DNA of 64,000 bases. It comes from G963676095 sp963676095. GTDB lineage: Bacteria > Bacteroidota > Bacteroidia > Bacteroidales > Prolixibacteraceae. A model generated the notes under the pieces. It made no database searches. It worked only from the letters and a program-made list of their open reading frames with translations, and was not told the origin of the DNA. Location: positions 2,604,001 to 2,668,000 of the forward strand of contig OY781040.1 of assembly GCA_963676095.1 (NCBI GenBank), read 5' to 3'. The translations under genes were made by a program, and so were the position numbers. Shown here one piece after another: positions 36,270-46,026 of the stretch; the stretch's first letter is position 1; each line of letters begins with the position of its first letter.

Positions 36270-39200
36270 ATGAATTATTTATTGTTATTAAAGAGCTTAC
36301 GGAAATATTTCGAGCAGCCCCGAAAGCATCTGAAAACATTCTCAGTTTGTATCCTGCTGCTTTTGCAGTTGCAAGCCAACTCCCGGACTGCAGAGGAACA
36401 CTCCTCTCAAAAAATCGACATGAAAGTAAAAGAACAGCAGCTGTCTGAAGTTCTGGAGATTATTGAAAAAAAATCCGGCTATTCATTTTTCTACAATTCA
36501 AAGGAAGTAAAGCTCGAACAAACCGTATCGGTCGATCTGGAAAAAAAAAGTATCAACGAGGTTCTGGACAAAATTTTTCAGGGAACTGAAATAAACTATT
36601 CCATACGGGGTAATCAAATACTGCTGACAGAAAAAACAGAAGAGGCACCTGTAAAAGGTCCTGTCAGCGGAACGGTTACTGATGGAAGCGGAATCCCGCT
36701 CCCCGGGGTCACCGTTCTTCTGAAAGGAACGACAATGGCAACCGTCACTGACATCAACGGAAAATATTCATTCAAAGCGATACCCCAGAACGGGATTCTC
36801 GTTTTCTCATTCGTTGGAATGAGTAGCCAGGAAATACCTGCTAAAAATAAAGCGGTCATCGATGTAAAACTTACAGAGCAGGACCATGCAATTGATGAAG
36901 TTGTAGTAACAGCCCTGGGATTGACCAGAAAAGACAAATCTTTAGGTTATTCGATATCAAAGATCAGTAATGAAGAAGTAACAAACACGGTATCGTCGAA
37001 CTGGCTGAACAGTTTATCCGGCAAAGTCGCCGGATTGGTTTTTGATCAGGCAGGAACAGGTCCCGGGGGATCGCTGCGTGTTACATTACGCGGCGACCAA
37101 TCGCTGAACTACGACAACAACGAAGCTCTCTTTGTGGTTGACGGGGTCCCGATTAACAGCGGCACTACCGCGACAACCGGCAATACCAATTATGCCAATG
37201 CCGATTCTCCTGTTGATTACGGGAATGGGGCATCAGACCTTAACCCTGAAGATATTGCTTCAGTCAGCGTGTTAAAAGGCCCGGCTGCAACAGCCCTTTA
37301 TGGTTCGCGCGCGGCGAACGGAGCGATAATTATCACGACAAAATCCGGACGTAGCGACAAAGGACTTGGCGTAACCGTGAACTCGACAATCTCTTTTGAA
37401 CGGGCCGGTTTCTGGCCTGATTTTCAAACAGAATATGGCGCAGGAAACGGGTACAGCGACCCTTATTCCTTCTGGACACTTTCTGCAGACGAAACCGACG
37501 ACGGTGCCGCTGTTTCAAGAAACTACAGCCGCTATGCATTTGGCGAAAAATTTGATCCAAACGAGAAACGGTACCTGTATGCCTCCAAGAACTGGGATAC
37601 CAACGAATATACCAGGTTACCCTGGGTATATGCAAAAAACTGGTACACCGGTATTTTCAGAACAGGAATCACCCGTGACAATACTGTAACCATCAGCGGA
37701 AACTCAGGAAAAGGGACCAGCGTGCGCCTTTCGGTAACCGATACCCGGAACGACTGGATTTTGCCAAATACCGGATATACGAAGCAAAATATAGCCCTCA
37801 CCCTGAACCAGGAAATCAACCCGCACATTACCATAAAGTCGAAAGTAAATTACTATCGTAAAAACAGCGATAATATGCCCATGAGCGGCTACGATGAGGC
37901 CTCGGTTATGTACCAGCTGGTTTGGGGACAAAACGTGAACGATATCAATAAAGCCTGGAAAGCCGAATATTTTAACGGACGTTTCAACAAAGAAAATTAT
38001 GATGCAACAGGAAAAGACGGCAAAAGCCTTGTTTTCCCGAGCGACAATACCTACAATCCATACCGCACTTTGTACGAAGAGCTGAACACACAGGACAAAG
38101 ACCGTGTATTCGGAAATATCGGGGTTAACTTTACGCTTGCAAAAGGGCTAACGCTCGATATCCGTTCAGGACTGGATATGAATGTCGAGTTCCGTACACA
38201 GCAAAAACCCAAGCTTGCCAGCGACAATATTTACGGATTTTATAGGGAACAAACAATCCGCGAATATGAAATAAACAACGATTTCTTACTGCAATATGAC
38301 CGAAATGCATTGAAAAAGAGGATGGAAATGACCTTTGCCTTCGGCGGGAACAACATGAATTACAGCTATGGGGTAAACACCATATCGCTTGAACGGTTGG
38401 ATATCGACAATTTTTATTCGATCAGCAATGCTGCCAGTGGTTTTCCCCCGACAGTAAAAGCAACCCGGAAAGAAAAAGAGGTAAACAGCTTGTATGGCTT
38501 TGCCCATTTCAGTTGGGACGACACTTATTTTCTCGATATTACCGGACGAAACGACTGGTCGAGTACCCTGTCAGCCAATAATAACTCCTACTTTTATCCT
38601 TCGGTAAGCGCCAGCATTTTGTTGAATAAGGTCCTGAATATTTCAAATTCAAACCAACTTGTCAATTTACTCAAAATGAGGGCATCCTGGGCAAATGTGG
38701 GCAACGATACCAGTCCTTATTCTTTGGACCAGTATTATTCGACCACAGACTATTCCGGAAGCTACAAATTATCGACGACCCTGCCCGATCCGAATATCAA
38801 ACCGGAAAACGTGGAAAGCGTCGAACTTGGAATGGAGGGCCGTTTCTTCAATAACCGGGTCGATATGGATGTTGCCGTTTACAACACGTCAACGACCGAC
38901 CAGATAGTGAATTCAACAACCGACCGCATGTCCGGGGCTTCGGCCATGAAAATCAACGTCGGTGAAATCCGGAACCGGGGGATTGAGATCTCAATGGGCT
39001 TTGTACCCTTCCGGAATAAAAACGGGTTTAACTGGTCGTTCAATGCAAACTGGTCGCGCAACTGGAATAAACTGGTATCGCTCAACGAAGACTGGGACCC
39101 TTCCCAACCCCTGCAGACCAGCGTTGGCACAACCATTGGAAGCCGCACCTACATTTATTCGTATGTTGGCCAATCGATGCACGTGATTTACGGGAAGGAC

Positions 39201-39896
39201 TACCAGCGTGCTCCCAAAGGATCGACCTACACGGATGAAAATGGTAAAACTCACGATGCCTCAGGCATGGCCCTTGTCGACGCATCGACCGGATATCCTG
39301 TTCTGGATTCGTCGCCGGAAACACGTATCGGTAACGTAAACCCCCTTTGGCGTGCTGGCATGACACACACTTTTTCCTATAAAAACATCAGCCTTAACAT
39401 GACCTTTTCTGCGCAATGGGGCGGGAACACCTTCTCCGTCACCAACTTTGCCCTGAGTTACCAGGGAAAACTGAAGAACTCGCTTGCAGGGCGTTACGAC
39501 GGTCTGGTCCACCCGGGGGTAAATGCTGTTGATAACGGGAGCGGCAACGTGACTTACGCGAAAAACGAAACAGTAACCAAAGACATCTCCACTTACTACA
39601 ACAAGTATGTATGGGTACGTGACAATACAAGAAACAATACTTTTGACACCTCATTTCTGAAACTGAAGGAAGTCAGGCTGAATTACGGTTTACCGGATAA
39701 CCTGTGCAGGAAAACAGGCTTCCTGCAGGGCGCCAGTCTCGGCGTATTCGCGACCAATGTCTTCTGCTGGACGAACTTTCCTCAATTTGACCCGGAAACA
39801 GGAGCTTTAAACGGTTCTTCCATCTACCGGGGCATTGAAACCATGTCGTTCCCCATGACACGTACTTACGGACTGACCACAAAACTGTCATTTTAA
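36270..39896 (+). CDS. SusC/RagA TonB-dependent transporter with STN domain, PUL 3
   Basis: 1,208 aa from the ATG at 36270. An in-frame ATG at 36204 lies inside a stable hairpin and would add 22 residues before the signal segment, so I reject it. Signal region about 20-38 (LKTFSVCILLLLQLQA), STN domain (MKVKEQQLSEVLEIIEKKSG), carboxypeptidase-like domain (VSGTVTDGSGIPLPGVTVLL), plug (EVVVTALGLTRKDKSLGYS, ALFVVDGVPINSGTTAT), barrel ending TYGLTTKLSF. The ALGLTRK plug entry marks a different SusC subgroup from the GYG type of PULs 1 and 2. SusD follows by 32 bases. Confidence 0.95.
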   Translation: MNYLLLLKSLRKYFEQPRKHLKTFSVCILLLLQLQANSRTAEEHSSQKIDMKVKEQQLSEVLEIIEKKSGYSFFYNSKEVKLEQTVSVDLEKKSINEVLDKIFQGTEINYSIRGNQILLTEKTEEAPVKGPVSGTVTDGSGIPLPGVTVLLKGTTMATVTDINGKYSFKAIPQNGILVFSFVGMSSQEIPAKNKAVIDVKLTEQDHAIDEVVVTALGLTRKDKSLGYSISKISNEEVTNTVSSNWLNSLSGKVAGLVFDQAGTGPGGSLRVTLRGDQSLNYDNNEALFVVDGVPINSGTTATTGNTNYANADSPVDYGNGASDLNPEDIASVSVLKGPAATALYGSRAANGAIIITTKSGRSDKGLGVTVNSTISFERAGFWPDFQTEYGAGNGYSDPYSFWTLSADETDDGAAVSRNYSRYAFGEKFDPNEKRYLYASKNWDTNEYTRLPWVYAKNWYTGIFRTGITRDNTVTISGNSGKGTSVRLSVTDTRNDWILPNTGYTKQNIALTLNQEINPHITIKSKVNYYRKNSDNMPMSGYDEASVMYQLVWGQNVNDINKAWKAEYFNGRFNKENYDATGKDGKSLVFPSDNTYNPYRTLYEELNTQDKDRVFGNIGVNFTLAKGLTLDIRSGLDMNVEFRTQQKPKLASDNIYGFYREQTIREYEINNDFLLQYDRNALKKRMEMTFAFGGNNMNYSYGVNTISLERLDIDNFYSISNAASGFPPTVKATRKEKEVNSLYGFAHFSWDDTYFLDITGRNDWSSTLSANNNSYFYPSVSASILLNKVLNISNSNQLVNLLKMRASWANVGNDTSPYSLDQYYSTTDYSGSYKLSTTLPDPNIKPENVESVELGMEGRFFNNRVDMDVAVYNTSTTDQIVNSTTDRMSGASAMKINVGEIRNRGIEISMGFVPFRNKNGFNWSFNANWSRNWNKLVSLNEDWDPSQPLQTSVGTTIGSRTYIYSYVGQSMHVIYGKDYQRAPKGSTYTDENGKTHDASGMALVDASTGYPVLDSSPETRIGNVNPLWRAGMTHTFSYKNISLNMTFSAQWGGNTFSVTNFALSYQGKLKNSLAGRYDGLVHPGVNAVDNGSGNVTYAKNETVTKDISTYYNKYVWVRDNTRNNTFDTSFLKLKEVRLNYGLPDNLCRKTGFLQGASLGVFATNVFCWTNFPQFDPETGALNGSSIYRGIETMSFPMTRTYGLTTKLSF

Positions 39897-39928
39897 CCCA
39901 ATCTGTTAATGAAAAAACATCTATACCG

Positions 39929-41485
39929 ATGAAGACAATACAATTTATTCCGGCTATTTTACTAATCTTACTGCTATCTCAGGCTTGTACCTCCGGTTTT
40001 GAAGATATCAACACGAACCCGAACCAGCTGACAGTAGGACAAATACAGGCCATCGGCATGTTTGAGCCTATCTTGTATGATGGTGCCAACGAATGGCTTA
40101 ACCGTACCTGGTTCTGGAACGACGAATTAATGCAGTTTACCGTTTTCTCAGGTGGCACCACCCGGGAAGAACACCGCTATTTTATCAGTGACGGAAACTT
40201 TAGCAACTGGTGGAACTTCAATGCCGACTATGCCAATAATGCCGTCCATATGTACGAGCTGGCCGGGGAACAGGATAATCCGGCGCTGGAAGCGATTGCC
40301 CTGACCTGGAAAGTATTCTACCTGTCGAACCAAACAGATATTTTCGGCGACATCCCCTACTCAGAAGCGTTCCAGGCAAGGATAAACGGCAATGTAAAAC
40401 CCAAATTCGACACGCAAAAAGAAGTTTATGAAGAAATGTTTGACGACCTGGAATCTGCCAATAATTTTTATGCGGAAGCGGAAGATATTTCCGAAACATC
40501 ACGGGACAAAATGTACGGTGGAAAAATAGCTCAATGGCAAAAATTCAATAACTCGTTATACCTGCGCTTACTGATGCGGGTTAGCGGACGCAGCGAAATG
40601 AACTCAGGCGAAAAGATCCGTGAAATCACAGAAAATCCCGGACAGTACCCGATCTTTACCTCAAACGAAGACAACGCCACCGTTAACTTTTCAGGCGAAT
40701 CTCCCTACGTAAACTATTTCGGGTCAACGACTGAAAACGACTTCACCAAATCGGGCCGTCACCTGGCCGAACAGACCATTAAAATGATGGTCCTTACAAA
40801 CAGCAGCAATACCGAGATGATCGATCCCCGTCTGCCGATAATCGGGAAGACCAATAATTCAACAAACACGTGGAAAGGAGCAATTTCCGGCGGAACAATC
40901 GAACAGACCAGCAACTCGAACTCGGGAGCATCCCTGTTGAATTTCGAGGTCTTCTGCCGGGATGCGGCGCCCTACACGTTTATGGATTATGCCGAGGTGG
41001 AATTCATCCTGGCCGAAGCTGCCTTAAAAGGCATGATTACAGGAGGGACCACGGCTGCAAAAACTTATTATGAAGCTGGCATCACTGCAAGTATGAAAAA
41101 ATGGTCGGAACTGGGGGCCTACAGTGCTACCCCGGTTTCAATCACCGACGAACAGATTGCCGGCTTTCTGCAATTCGAGAGCGTCCAGTTTAATACGAAT
41201 GCAAGCCAGTCAGATCTGGAAGAACTCATTGCTGACCAAAAATACTTGGCCCTGTTCTGGATCGGCATGGAAGCCTGGCATGAGTACCGCCGTACCGGTT
41301 ACCCAGTGCTGACTATCGGGGAAGGAACGTTGAACGATCACGTCCTTCCGACCCGTTTTGCTTATCCGAGCGTAACAATGGCCACGAACAGCGACAATGC
41401 CAATGCAGCCCTTGAAAACATGGGCGGAGAAAATGATATGAAGACCCCGCTATGGTGGAGCGAACAAGCCATTAATCAAAACTAA
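39929..41485 (+). CDS. SusD-like (SusD_2 type) outer-membrane lipoprotein, PUL 3
   Basis: 518 aa lipoprotein (LLSQAC, Cys20). GFEDINTNPNQLTVGQIQ after the signal and the C-terminal NMGGENDMKTPLWWSEQ are typical of the SusD-like_2 branch rather than classical RagB/SusD. Also ALTWKVFYLSNQTDIFGDIPY, YAEVEFILAEAALKG and ALFWIGMEAWHEYRRTGYP. Partner of the preceding SusC. This branch is often found in loci with few or no glycosidases, as here. Confidence 0.93.
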   Translation: MKTIQFIPAILLILLLSQACTSGFEDINTNPNQLTVGQIQAIGMFEPILYDGANEWLNRTWFWNDELMQFTVFSGGTTREEHRYFISDGNFSNWWNFNADYANNAVHMYELAGEQDNPALEAIALTWKVFYLSNQTDIFGDIPYSEAFQARINGNVKPKFDTQKEVYEEMFDDLESANNFYAEAEDISETSRDKMYGGKIAQWQKFNNSLYLRLLMRVSGRSEMNSGEKIREITENPGQYPIFTSNEDNATVNFSGESPYVNYFGSTTENDFTKSGRHLAEQTIKMMVLTNSSNTEMIDPRLPIIGKTNNSTNTWKGAISGGTIEQTSNSNSGASLLNFEVFCRDAAPYTFMDYAEVEFILAEAALKGMITGGTTAAKTYYEAGITASMKKWSELGAYSATPVSITDEQIAGFLQFESVQFNTNASQSDLEELIADQKYLALFWIGMEAWHEYRRTGYPVLTIGEGTLNDHVLPTRFAYPSVTMATNSDNANAALENMGGENDMKTPLWWSEQAINQN

Positions 41486-41505
41486 AATTCAACAATCCGA
41501 AAAAA

Positions 41506-42732
41506 ATGAAAACAAATAATAACGGAAGGCTTAGTTCCGGCCTGAAACTTTTGATTGCAGCTTTTACCTTTATGAGCCTGATTTCTTCCTGCCAGGATGA
41601 CGATAAAGATACAGAAGTTGCTTATTTCTCAATTGAAGGCGATCCGACAGGATTATCCGTCAGTGCATCGTCAAAGGAACAAAGTTATGTAGTACGCTCA
41701 AATCGCCCGTGGCAAATCGTGAAACAGGAGGAGGCCGACTGGGTAAGGGCCTTGCCTGCTGAGGGCGATGATGACGGCATCTTTACGCTCGATATAGAAG
41801 CAAACAACAGCTTTGAAGCCCGTACCGCAAACTTTGCCATCATGGTTGACGGAGTACAGCAAACAGTCTTCCCCGTTGAACAGGCAGCAAACGTACCATA
41901 CGTTACCATTCAGAATGCCGGATCGGGCATCACGGTCCTGGCCGATGGCGGTGAAGTAACCATCAGTGTCACCTCCAACACTGAATGGACCTGTTCGCTC
42001 GAAGAGGTCGACTGGCTTTCCGAAACATCAGTCAGCTCTGATCAGATTGTGCTGACTGCTTCTGTCAACAACAGCGTTGCCCGTTCAGCCGGGTTGACTG
42101 TTACAGCAGTTGGCCATCCGGACGTATCGCAAACCATTACCCTGACACAAGCTCCCGGCTCGGTCCTGCTTGACGAAAACTTCAGCTGGCTCTCTTATGG
42201 AAGCGCAATATTTTACACCACTACCGACGAAACCCGCTACGACAGCTGGACCTTAGAGGAGCAGGGCAAAGGATGGACCAGTACTGTAAACACGACCGAC
42301 GGAAGCGGAAATACCCCGTTGGTTTATGCCCGTCAAGGCTTCGTGAAACTCGGCAAAACCAGTTACGGAGGCGACCTTATAACCCCGCAGCTGAACTTTG
42401 AGGGGACCAGGAACCTGAAAGTTACATTCAAAGCTGTTCCTTATATGACGGCAACCGGCACAAAAGACGACAACACGCTTAATATCTCACTGACGGGCCC
42501 CGGCACACTAAGCACAAACTCATTCACCATCGACAACTGGCCGGACTACGGCACAGATCCTGATTGTACCGCTATCTGGTCGGACCAGGCTGCAGAACGT
42601 TCATTTACCATTACCGGTGCGACCACCGATACGCATATCAAGTTCTTAGGCGGCGACTACTATTTGAAAGGCGTCGGTAAAGGCAAAAACCGGATTTTCC
42701 TGGACGACATTAAAATTGAAATTACAGAATAA
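41506..42732 (+). CDS. BACON-domain surface lipoprotein
   Basis: 408 aa. Lipobox SLISSC (Cys29). Two BACON-like Ig modules: about 45-125, with SNRPWQIVKQEEADWVRALP and RTANFAIMVDGV; and about 130-215, with TSNTEWTCSLEEVDWLS and VAVGHPDVSQTITLTQ-like strands. A C-terminal beta-jelly-roll follows (about 220-408; DENFSWLSYG, FVKLGKTSYGGDLITPQLNF, KNRIFLDDIKIEI). BACON domains tether or bind in surface complexes of Bacteroidota. Lies 20 bases after SusD and 12 before the phosphoesterase. Likely a surface-binding accessory protein; the ligand is unknown. Confidence 0.78.
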   Translation: MKTNNNGRLSSGLKLLIAAFTFMSLISSCQDDDKDTEVAYFSIEGDPTGLSVSASSKEQSYVVRSNRPWQIVKQEEADWVRALPAEGDDDGIFTLDIEANNSFEARTANFAIMVDGVQQTVFPVEQAANVPYVTIQNAGSGITVLADGGEVTISVTSNTEWTCSLEEVDWLSETSVSSDQIVLTASVNNSVARSAGLTVTAVGHPDVSQTITLTQAPGSVLLDENFSWLSYGSAIFYTTTDETRYDSWTLEEQGKGWTSTVNTTDGSGNTPLVYARQGFVKLGKTSYGGDLITPQLNFEGTRNLKVTFKAVPYMTATGTKDDNTLNISLTGPGTLSTNSFTIDNWPDYGTDPDCTAIWSDQAAERSFTITGATTDTHIKFLGGDYYLKGVGKGKNRIFLDDIKIEITE

Positions 42733-42744
42733 GAAAGATCACAA

Positions 42745-44457
42745 ATGAAACAAACACGACGCAAATTCATTCAGACAGGAACATTAAGCCTGTCAGCCCT
42801 GGCTGGCTTAATAGGTTCCGGGATATTATTCAGCAGCTGTAGTTCCGGGGCTACCGACATTGAAGAAACAGGTGGCAGTACGACAGCCCTTCCCGACATC
42901 GAAGGCATGACCGTTAAAGGGATCGTTTCCTGCAACGGCTCAGGCATACCCGGGGTAGTGGTTTCCGATGGTTTCGAAGTTACGGTTACCGATAATGAAG
43001 GGAGGTATTATCTCCCTTCCCTTAAAAAAACAGGCTATGTTTTCATATCTGTTCCAGGCAATTACGAAGTAGCTGCCGAAGGAAATGCTCCTCAGTTCTT
43101 TCAACGGCTGGGCAGTTCCGGCGTTACAGAGCAAAAAGACTTTTCACTGACGAAAACAAATAACGACAATCATGTCGTCATTCCGATGGCCGACTGGCAC
43201 CTGGCCAACAGGAACAACGACCTCGAACAGTTCCTTTCCAATGTGTTACCGGATGTAAATGCCACTATCGACAGTTACTCGGCCGATGGCTCCAAGGTTT
43301 ATGTGCTCACTCTTGGCGACATGACCTGGGACCAGTACTGGTACGACAACAGTTTCGGACTAAAGGAATACCTTCCGTATATGAACAGGCTGAATTGCCC
43401 GGTTTTTAATCTGATGGGCAACCACGACAACGACCCGTATTATGCCAACGACTGGCTGGCTGAAAATAAATACCGCAGCATCATCGGGCCGACTTATTAT
43501 TCATTCAATTTAGGCCAGGTGCACTACGTGGTACTGGACGACGTGGAATACCTGAACACAGGAGCTTCAGTGGGCACTATCGGTAAACGGAATTATAACG
43601 ATGTGGTCATCTCTGATCAAATGGCATGGCTGAAAAAAGATTTGGCCACAATTACCGATAAAAGCACGCCAATTGTCGTGGCAATGCATACGCAACTCTA
43701 CAGTAATCCTTCGCTTGACGGGAACGGTAATCAAATCAACCAGCTTTCGCTGAACAACGGCAGCGAGCTGGTTAACTGTCTAAGCGACTTTTCGACCGTC
43801 CATGTGCTTACCGGGCACACCCATATCAACTATTCGGTTGAGGAAGAAAGTTCGCTGATGGAACACAATACCGCAGCCATTTGCGCAACATGGTGGTGGA
43901 CCGGAAAAAACGGCTATGCCGGAAATCATATCTGTAAAGATGGGAGCCCCGGCGGCTACGGCATCTGGGAAATGAAAGGCAAAAACATGCGATGGTTTTA
44001 CAAAAGCGTTGGCTACGGTAAGGGCTACCAGTTCCGCTCGTACGACTTAAATACGGTGCACATTACTGCTGCGAACTTTGCCCCTGACGCAAGTAATGCA
44101 GCCCTGGCTGAATATGCCGGCCCTTACGCTCAGCAAAACCTGAACAACGAAGTTCTGATCAACGTGTGGGGCTATGACAGCCAATGGCAGGTTGAGGTAA
44201 CCGAAAACGGAACAGCCCTTGCAGTGAGCCGCGTAAAGGCGCTGGACCCGTTACACATCATTTCGTATGAAGCCAAACGTCTGAATGCCGGGGCCACCCC
44301 GACCAGCGCTTTCGTGACAACCGAAACCGCCCACCTTTTCAAGGTAGTTGCCTCAGCTCCCGATTCAACACTTGAAATTAAAGTGACCGACCGTTTTGGC
44401 AATATTTATACCGAGAGTATGGTCCGGCCAAAAGCATTCACATGTACCATGAGTTAA
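42745..44457 (+). CDS. Calcineurin-like metallophosphoesterase, exported
   Basis: 570 aa. The N-terminus (QTRRKFIQTG) resembles a twin-arginine signal and also ends in a lipobox-like FSSC (Cys32). A regulatory Ig-like domain (about 55-135, MTVKGIVSCNGSGIPGVVVS) precedes the phosphoesterase core: Asp150-x-His152, Gly191-Asp192, GNHD at 225-228, His315 and GHTH at 357-360, the full two-metal site. A C-terminal beta domain (about 430-570) completes a known three-part architecture. It hydrolyses a phosphate mono- or diester outside the cytoplasm. As the only enzyme of PUL 3 it probably defines the ligand as phosphorylated. Confidence 0.88.
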   Translation: MKQTRRKFIQTGTLSLSALAGLIGSGILFSSCSSGATDIEETGGSTTALPDIEGMTVKGIVSCNGSGIPGVVVSDGFEVTVTDNEGRYYLPSLKKTGYVFISVPGNYEVAAEGNAPQFFQRLGSSGVTEQKDFSLTKTNNDNHVVIPMADWHLANRNNDLEQFLSNVLPDVNATIDSYSADGSKVYVLTLGDMTWDQYWYDNSFGLKEYLPYMNRLNCPVFNLMGNHDNDPYYANDWLAENKYRSIIGPTYYSFNLGQVHYVVLDDVEYLNTGASVGTIGKRNYNDVVISDQMAWLKKDLATITDKSTPIVVAMHTQLYSNPSLDGNGNQINQLSLNNGSELVNCLSDFSTVHVLTGHTHINYSVEEESSLMEHNTAAICATWWWTGKNGYAGNHICKDGSPGGYGIWEMKGKNMRWFYKSVGYGKGYQFRSYDLNTVHITAANFAPDASNAALAEYAGPYAQQNLNNEVLINVWGYDSQWQVEVTENGTALAVSRVKALDPLHIISYEAKRLNAGATPTSAFVTTETAHLFKVVASAPDSTLEIKVTDRFGNIYTESMVRPKAFTCTMS

Positions 44458-44519
44458 TGGAAGCTATGAGCAAGTGTTGAATAACAAGGAAAAGCTGACG
44501 GACTGGAATTACAAAAAGG

Positions 44520-44563
44520 CGGGGAGAACATCATTGAGACAACCTCCCCGTTTTCCATTTTTT
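44520..44563 (+). terminator. Rho-independent terminator of PUL 3
   Basis: CGGGGAG pairs with CTCCCCG, followed by TTTTCCATTTTTTT. It lies 63 bases after the phosphoesterase stop and closes the six-gene plus-strand operon. Confidence 0.85.
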
Positions 44564-44609
44564 TACTGATGAAAATCGACCAAAGAAGCAGACACTTCAT
44601 GGATTGTTT

Positions 44610-45671
44610 CTAATCTCCTACTCTTTCGACAGTAAGGCTCACATGCTTAATCTTTGTTCTGTTAAAGGTGTATGTAATATGAATAATGCCATCTTTCCCC
44701 TGGATGATGGCCGGATAGCTAAACTCTCCTTTTTTATGGTTTTCCAGCTCGTAAACCTTAACCCAGTTTTTGCCGTCGTTCGATGCATACAGGTCTAACC
44801 TGTTCCGGCCGGCATCCCAGGTTTTTCCGCTCTTCAAAGGGTTATTGACCAGCAAAAACAAGCCGGATTTGGTTGTTACCGCATCAATTCCGGAATTTGG
44901 GTTTAAAACAGTAGTCGGTTTTACCTTTGACCAGGTCAGTCCATCATCGCGCGACCAGCTTTCCATTATAACATTCTGATTACTCCGGAACAGGGCCTGA
45001 ATACTGTTATCCGGGTGAATTAACAGGGTCGGCTGAATAATTTTGATGGAATCATCAGAAACAATATCGATTTTTTGCCAGGTCAAACCGTTGTCAGTCG
45101 ATCTTTCGATATGCGCTTTCCATAAACCGGAGTTGTATTCAATACTTGAAGGGCTAAGGATGGTCCCGGTACTCAGACGTACGGGTTTATCTTTTATTGG
45201 TCCGAGCAAGCCATCCGCTAATCTCTCCGGCTTCGACCAGGTTTCGCCGTCATTCAGGGAATACATGGACATTCCCCACCATCCGGAAGGGCTTGGACCT
45301 TTTTTATAGAAAAGGTATAACCGTTTTCCTATATTAAACAAAACAGGGTTCCAGGTCGGATAGGCCAGGGTATCGTTTACATAGCCGTCGGCAACTTTAC
45401 GGGGTGGGGTCCATTGCCCGTTCTCCTTCCTGGCCGTATAAATGCAGACATCAGAAGCCCGTTCATGGGTACCGCCAAAAAAGGAGACAAGCAAACCCTT
45501 GGTTGTTTCAACAATGGTCGAGGCGTGACATTGAGCAAAAGAAGCCGTATCATATACAAATTCGGAAGACAGGATCTTTACTTTAAATTCTCTGGGCAGT
45601 TCCGCAGCCCGGCAGGAAAAGATCATCATGATTAAACACGCACACAAGGATCTGTATTTAAGAAGCGCCAT
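44610..45671 (-). CDS. BNR/sialidase-like beta-propeller lipoprotein
   Basis: 353 aa. Lipobox MMIFSC (Cys20). A six-bladed propeller of the BNR_2 family, with Asp-box repeats SLNDGETWS, STDNGLTWQ, SRDDGLTWS and SNDGKNW. Start QCHASTIVETTKGLLVSFFG and end AIIQGKDGIIHITYTFNRTK are typical of proteins annotated as exo-alpha-sialidase or sialidase-family. The classical sialidase arginine triad is not evident to me, so another glycan substrate is likely. Monocistronic, convergent with PUL 3. Sialidase activity should not be assumed. Confidence 0.75.
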   Translation of the reverse strand: MALLKYRSLCACLIMMIFSCRAAELPREFKVKILSSEFVYDTASFAQCHASTIVETTKGLLVSFFGGTHERASDVCIYTARKENGQWTPPRKVADGYVNDTLAYPTWNPVLFNIGKRLYLFYKKGPSPSGWWGMSMYSLNDGETWSKPERLADGLLGPIKDKPVRLSTGTILSPSSIEYNSGLWKAHIERSTDNGLTWQKIDIVSDDSIKIIQPTLLIHPDNSIQALFRSNQNVIMESWSRDDGLTWSKVKPTTVLNPNSGIDAVTTKSGLFLLVNNPLKSGKTWDAGRNRLDLYASNDGKNWVKVYELENHKKGEFSYPAIIQGKDGIIHITYTFNRTKIKHVSLTVERVGD

Positions 45672-46026
45672 AAGTATGTTCTTTTATTAATCTCTGTCCA
45701 AAAGTAATTAATCTTTTTTGGCTGTCCCCGTTTAAAAAACAGGAACATGGCATTCCGGGCCACTGGTAATAAAATTCATTCCGGCATACAGAAGGTCAGA
45801 CAGGTATCATAAGAAAGTAGAGCCTGCAAAAGGCAAGATTCCAGAAATTCCAGAAGAGGGCTGAACAACAAACGAATAAGTCATTATTGTTCAATCCCTC
45901 CCCTGGGTTAAAAATACCTCGACTCTGTTCCTCTCTTTTCCCGGTTTTACCGGAAGCACAAAAGCTTGGGCCACTACGGGCTCACTACTCAAAAAACCTC
46001 TGTTTGAGATACCAATCCTGATCTAA
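45672..46026. other. 355-bp intergenic region with a possible terminator
   Basis: TGAACAA (about 45864) and TTGTTCA (about 45889) form a hairpin that could end transcription of the HAD gene on the minus strand, though no T-run follows. The BNR gene promoter should lie near 45690-45720. No gene seen. Confidence 0.4.

Noticed and set aside
44610..45671. True sialidase
   Set aside because: Asp-boxes are present but I could not place the arginine triad, so only the fold is claimed.
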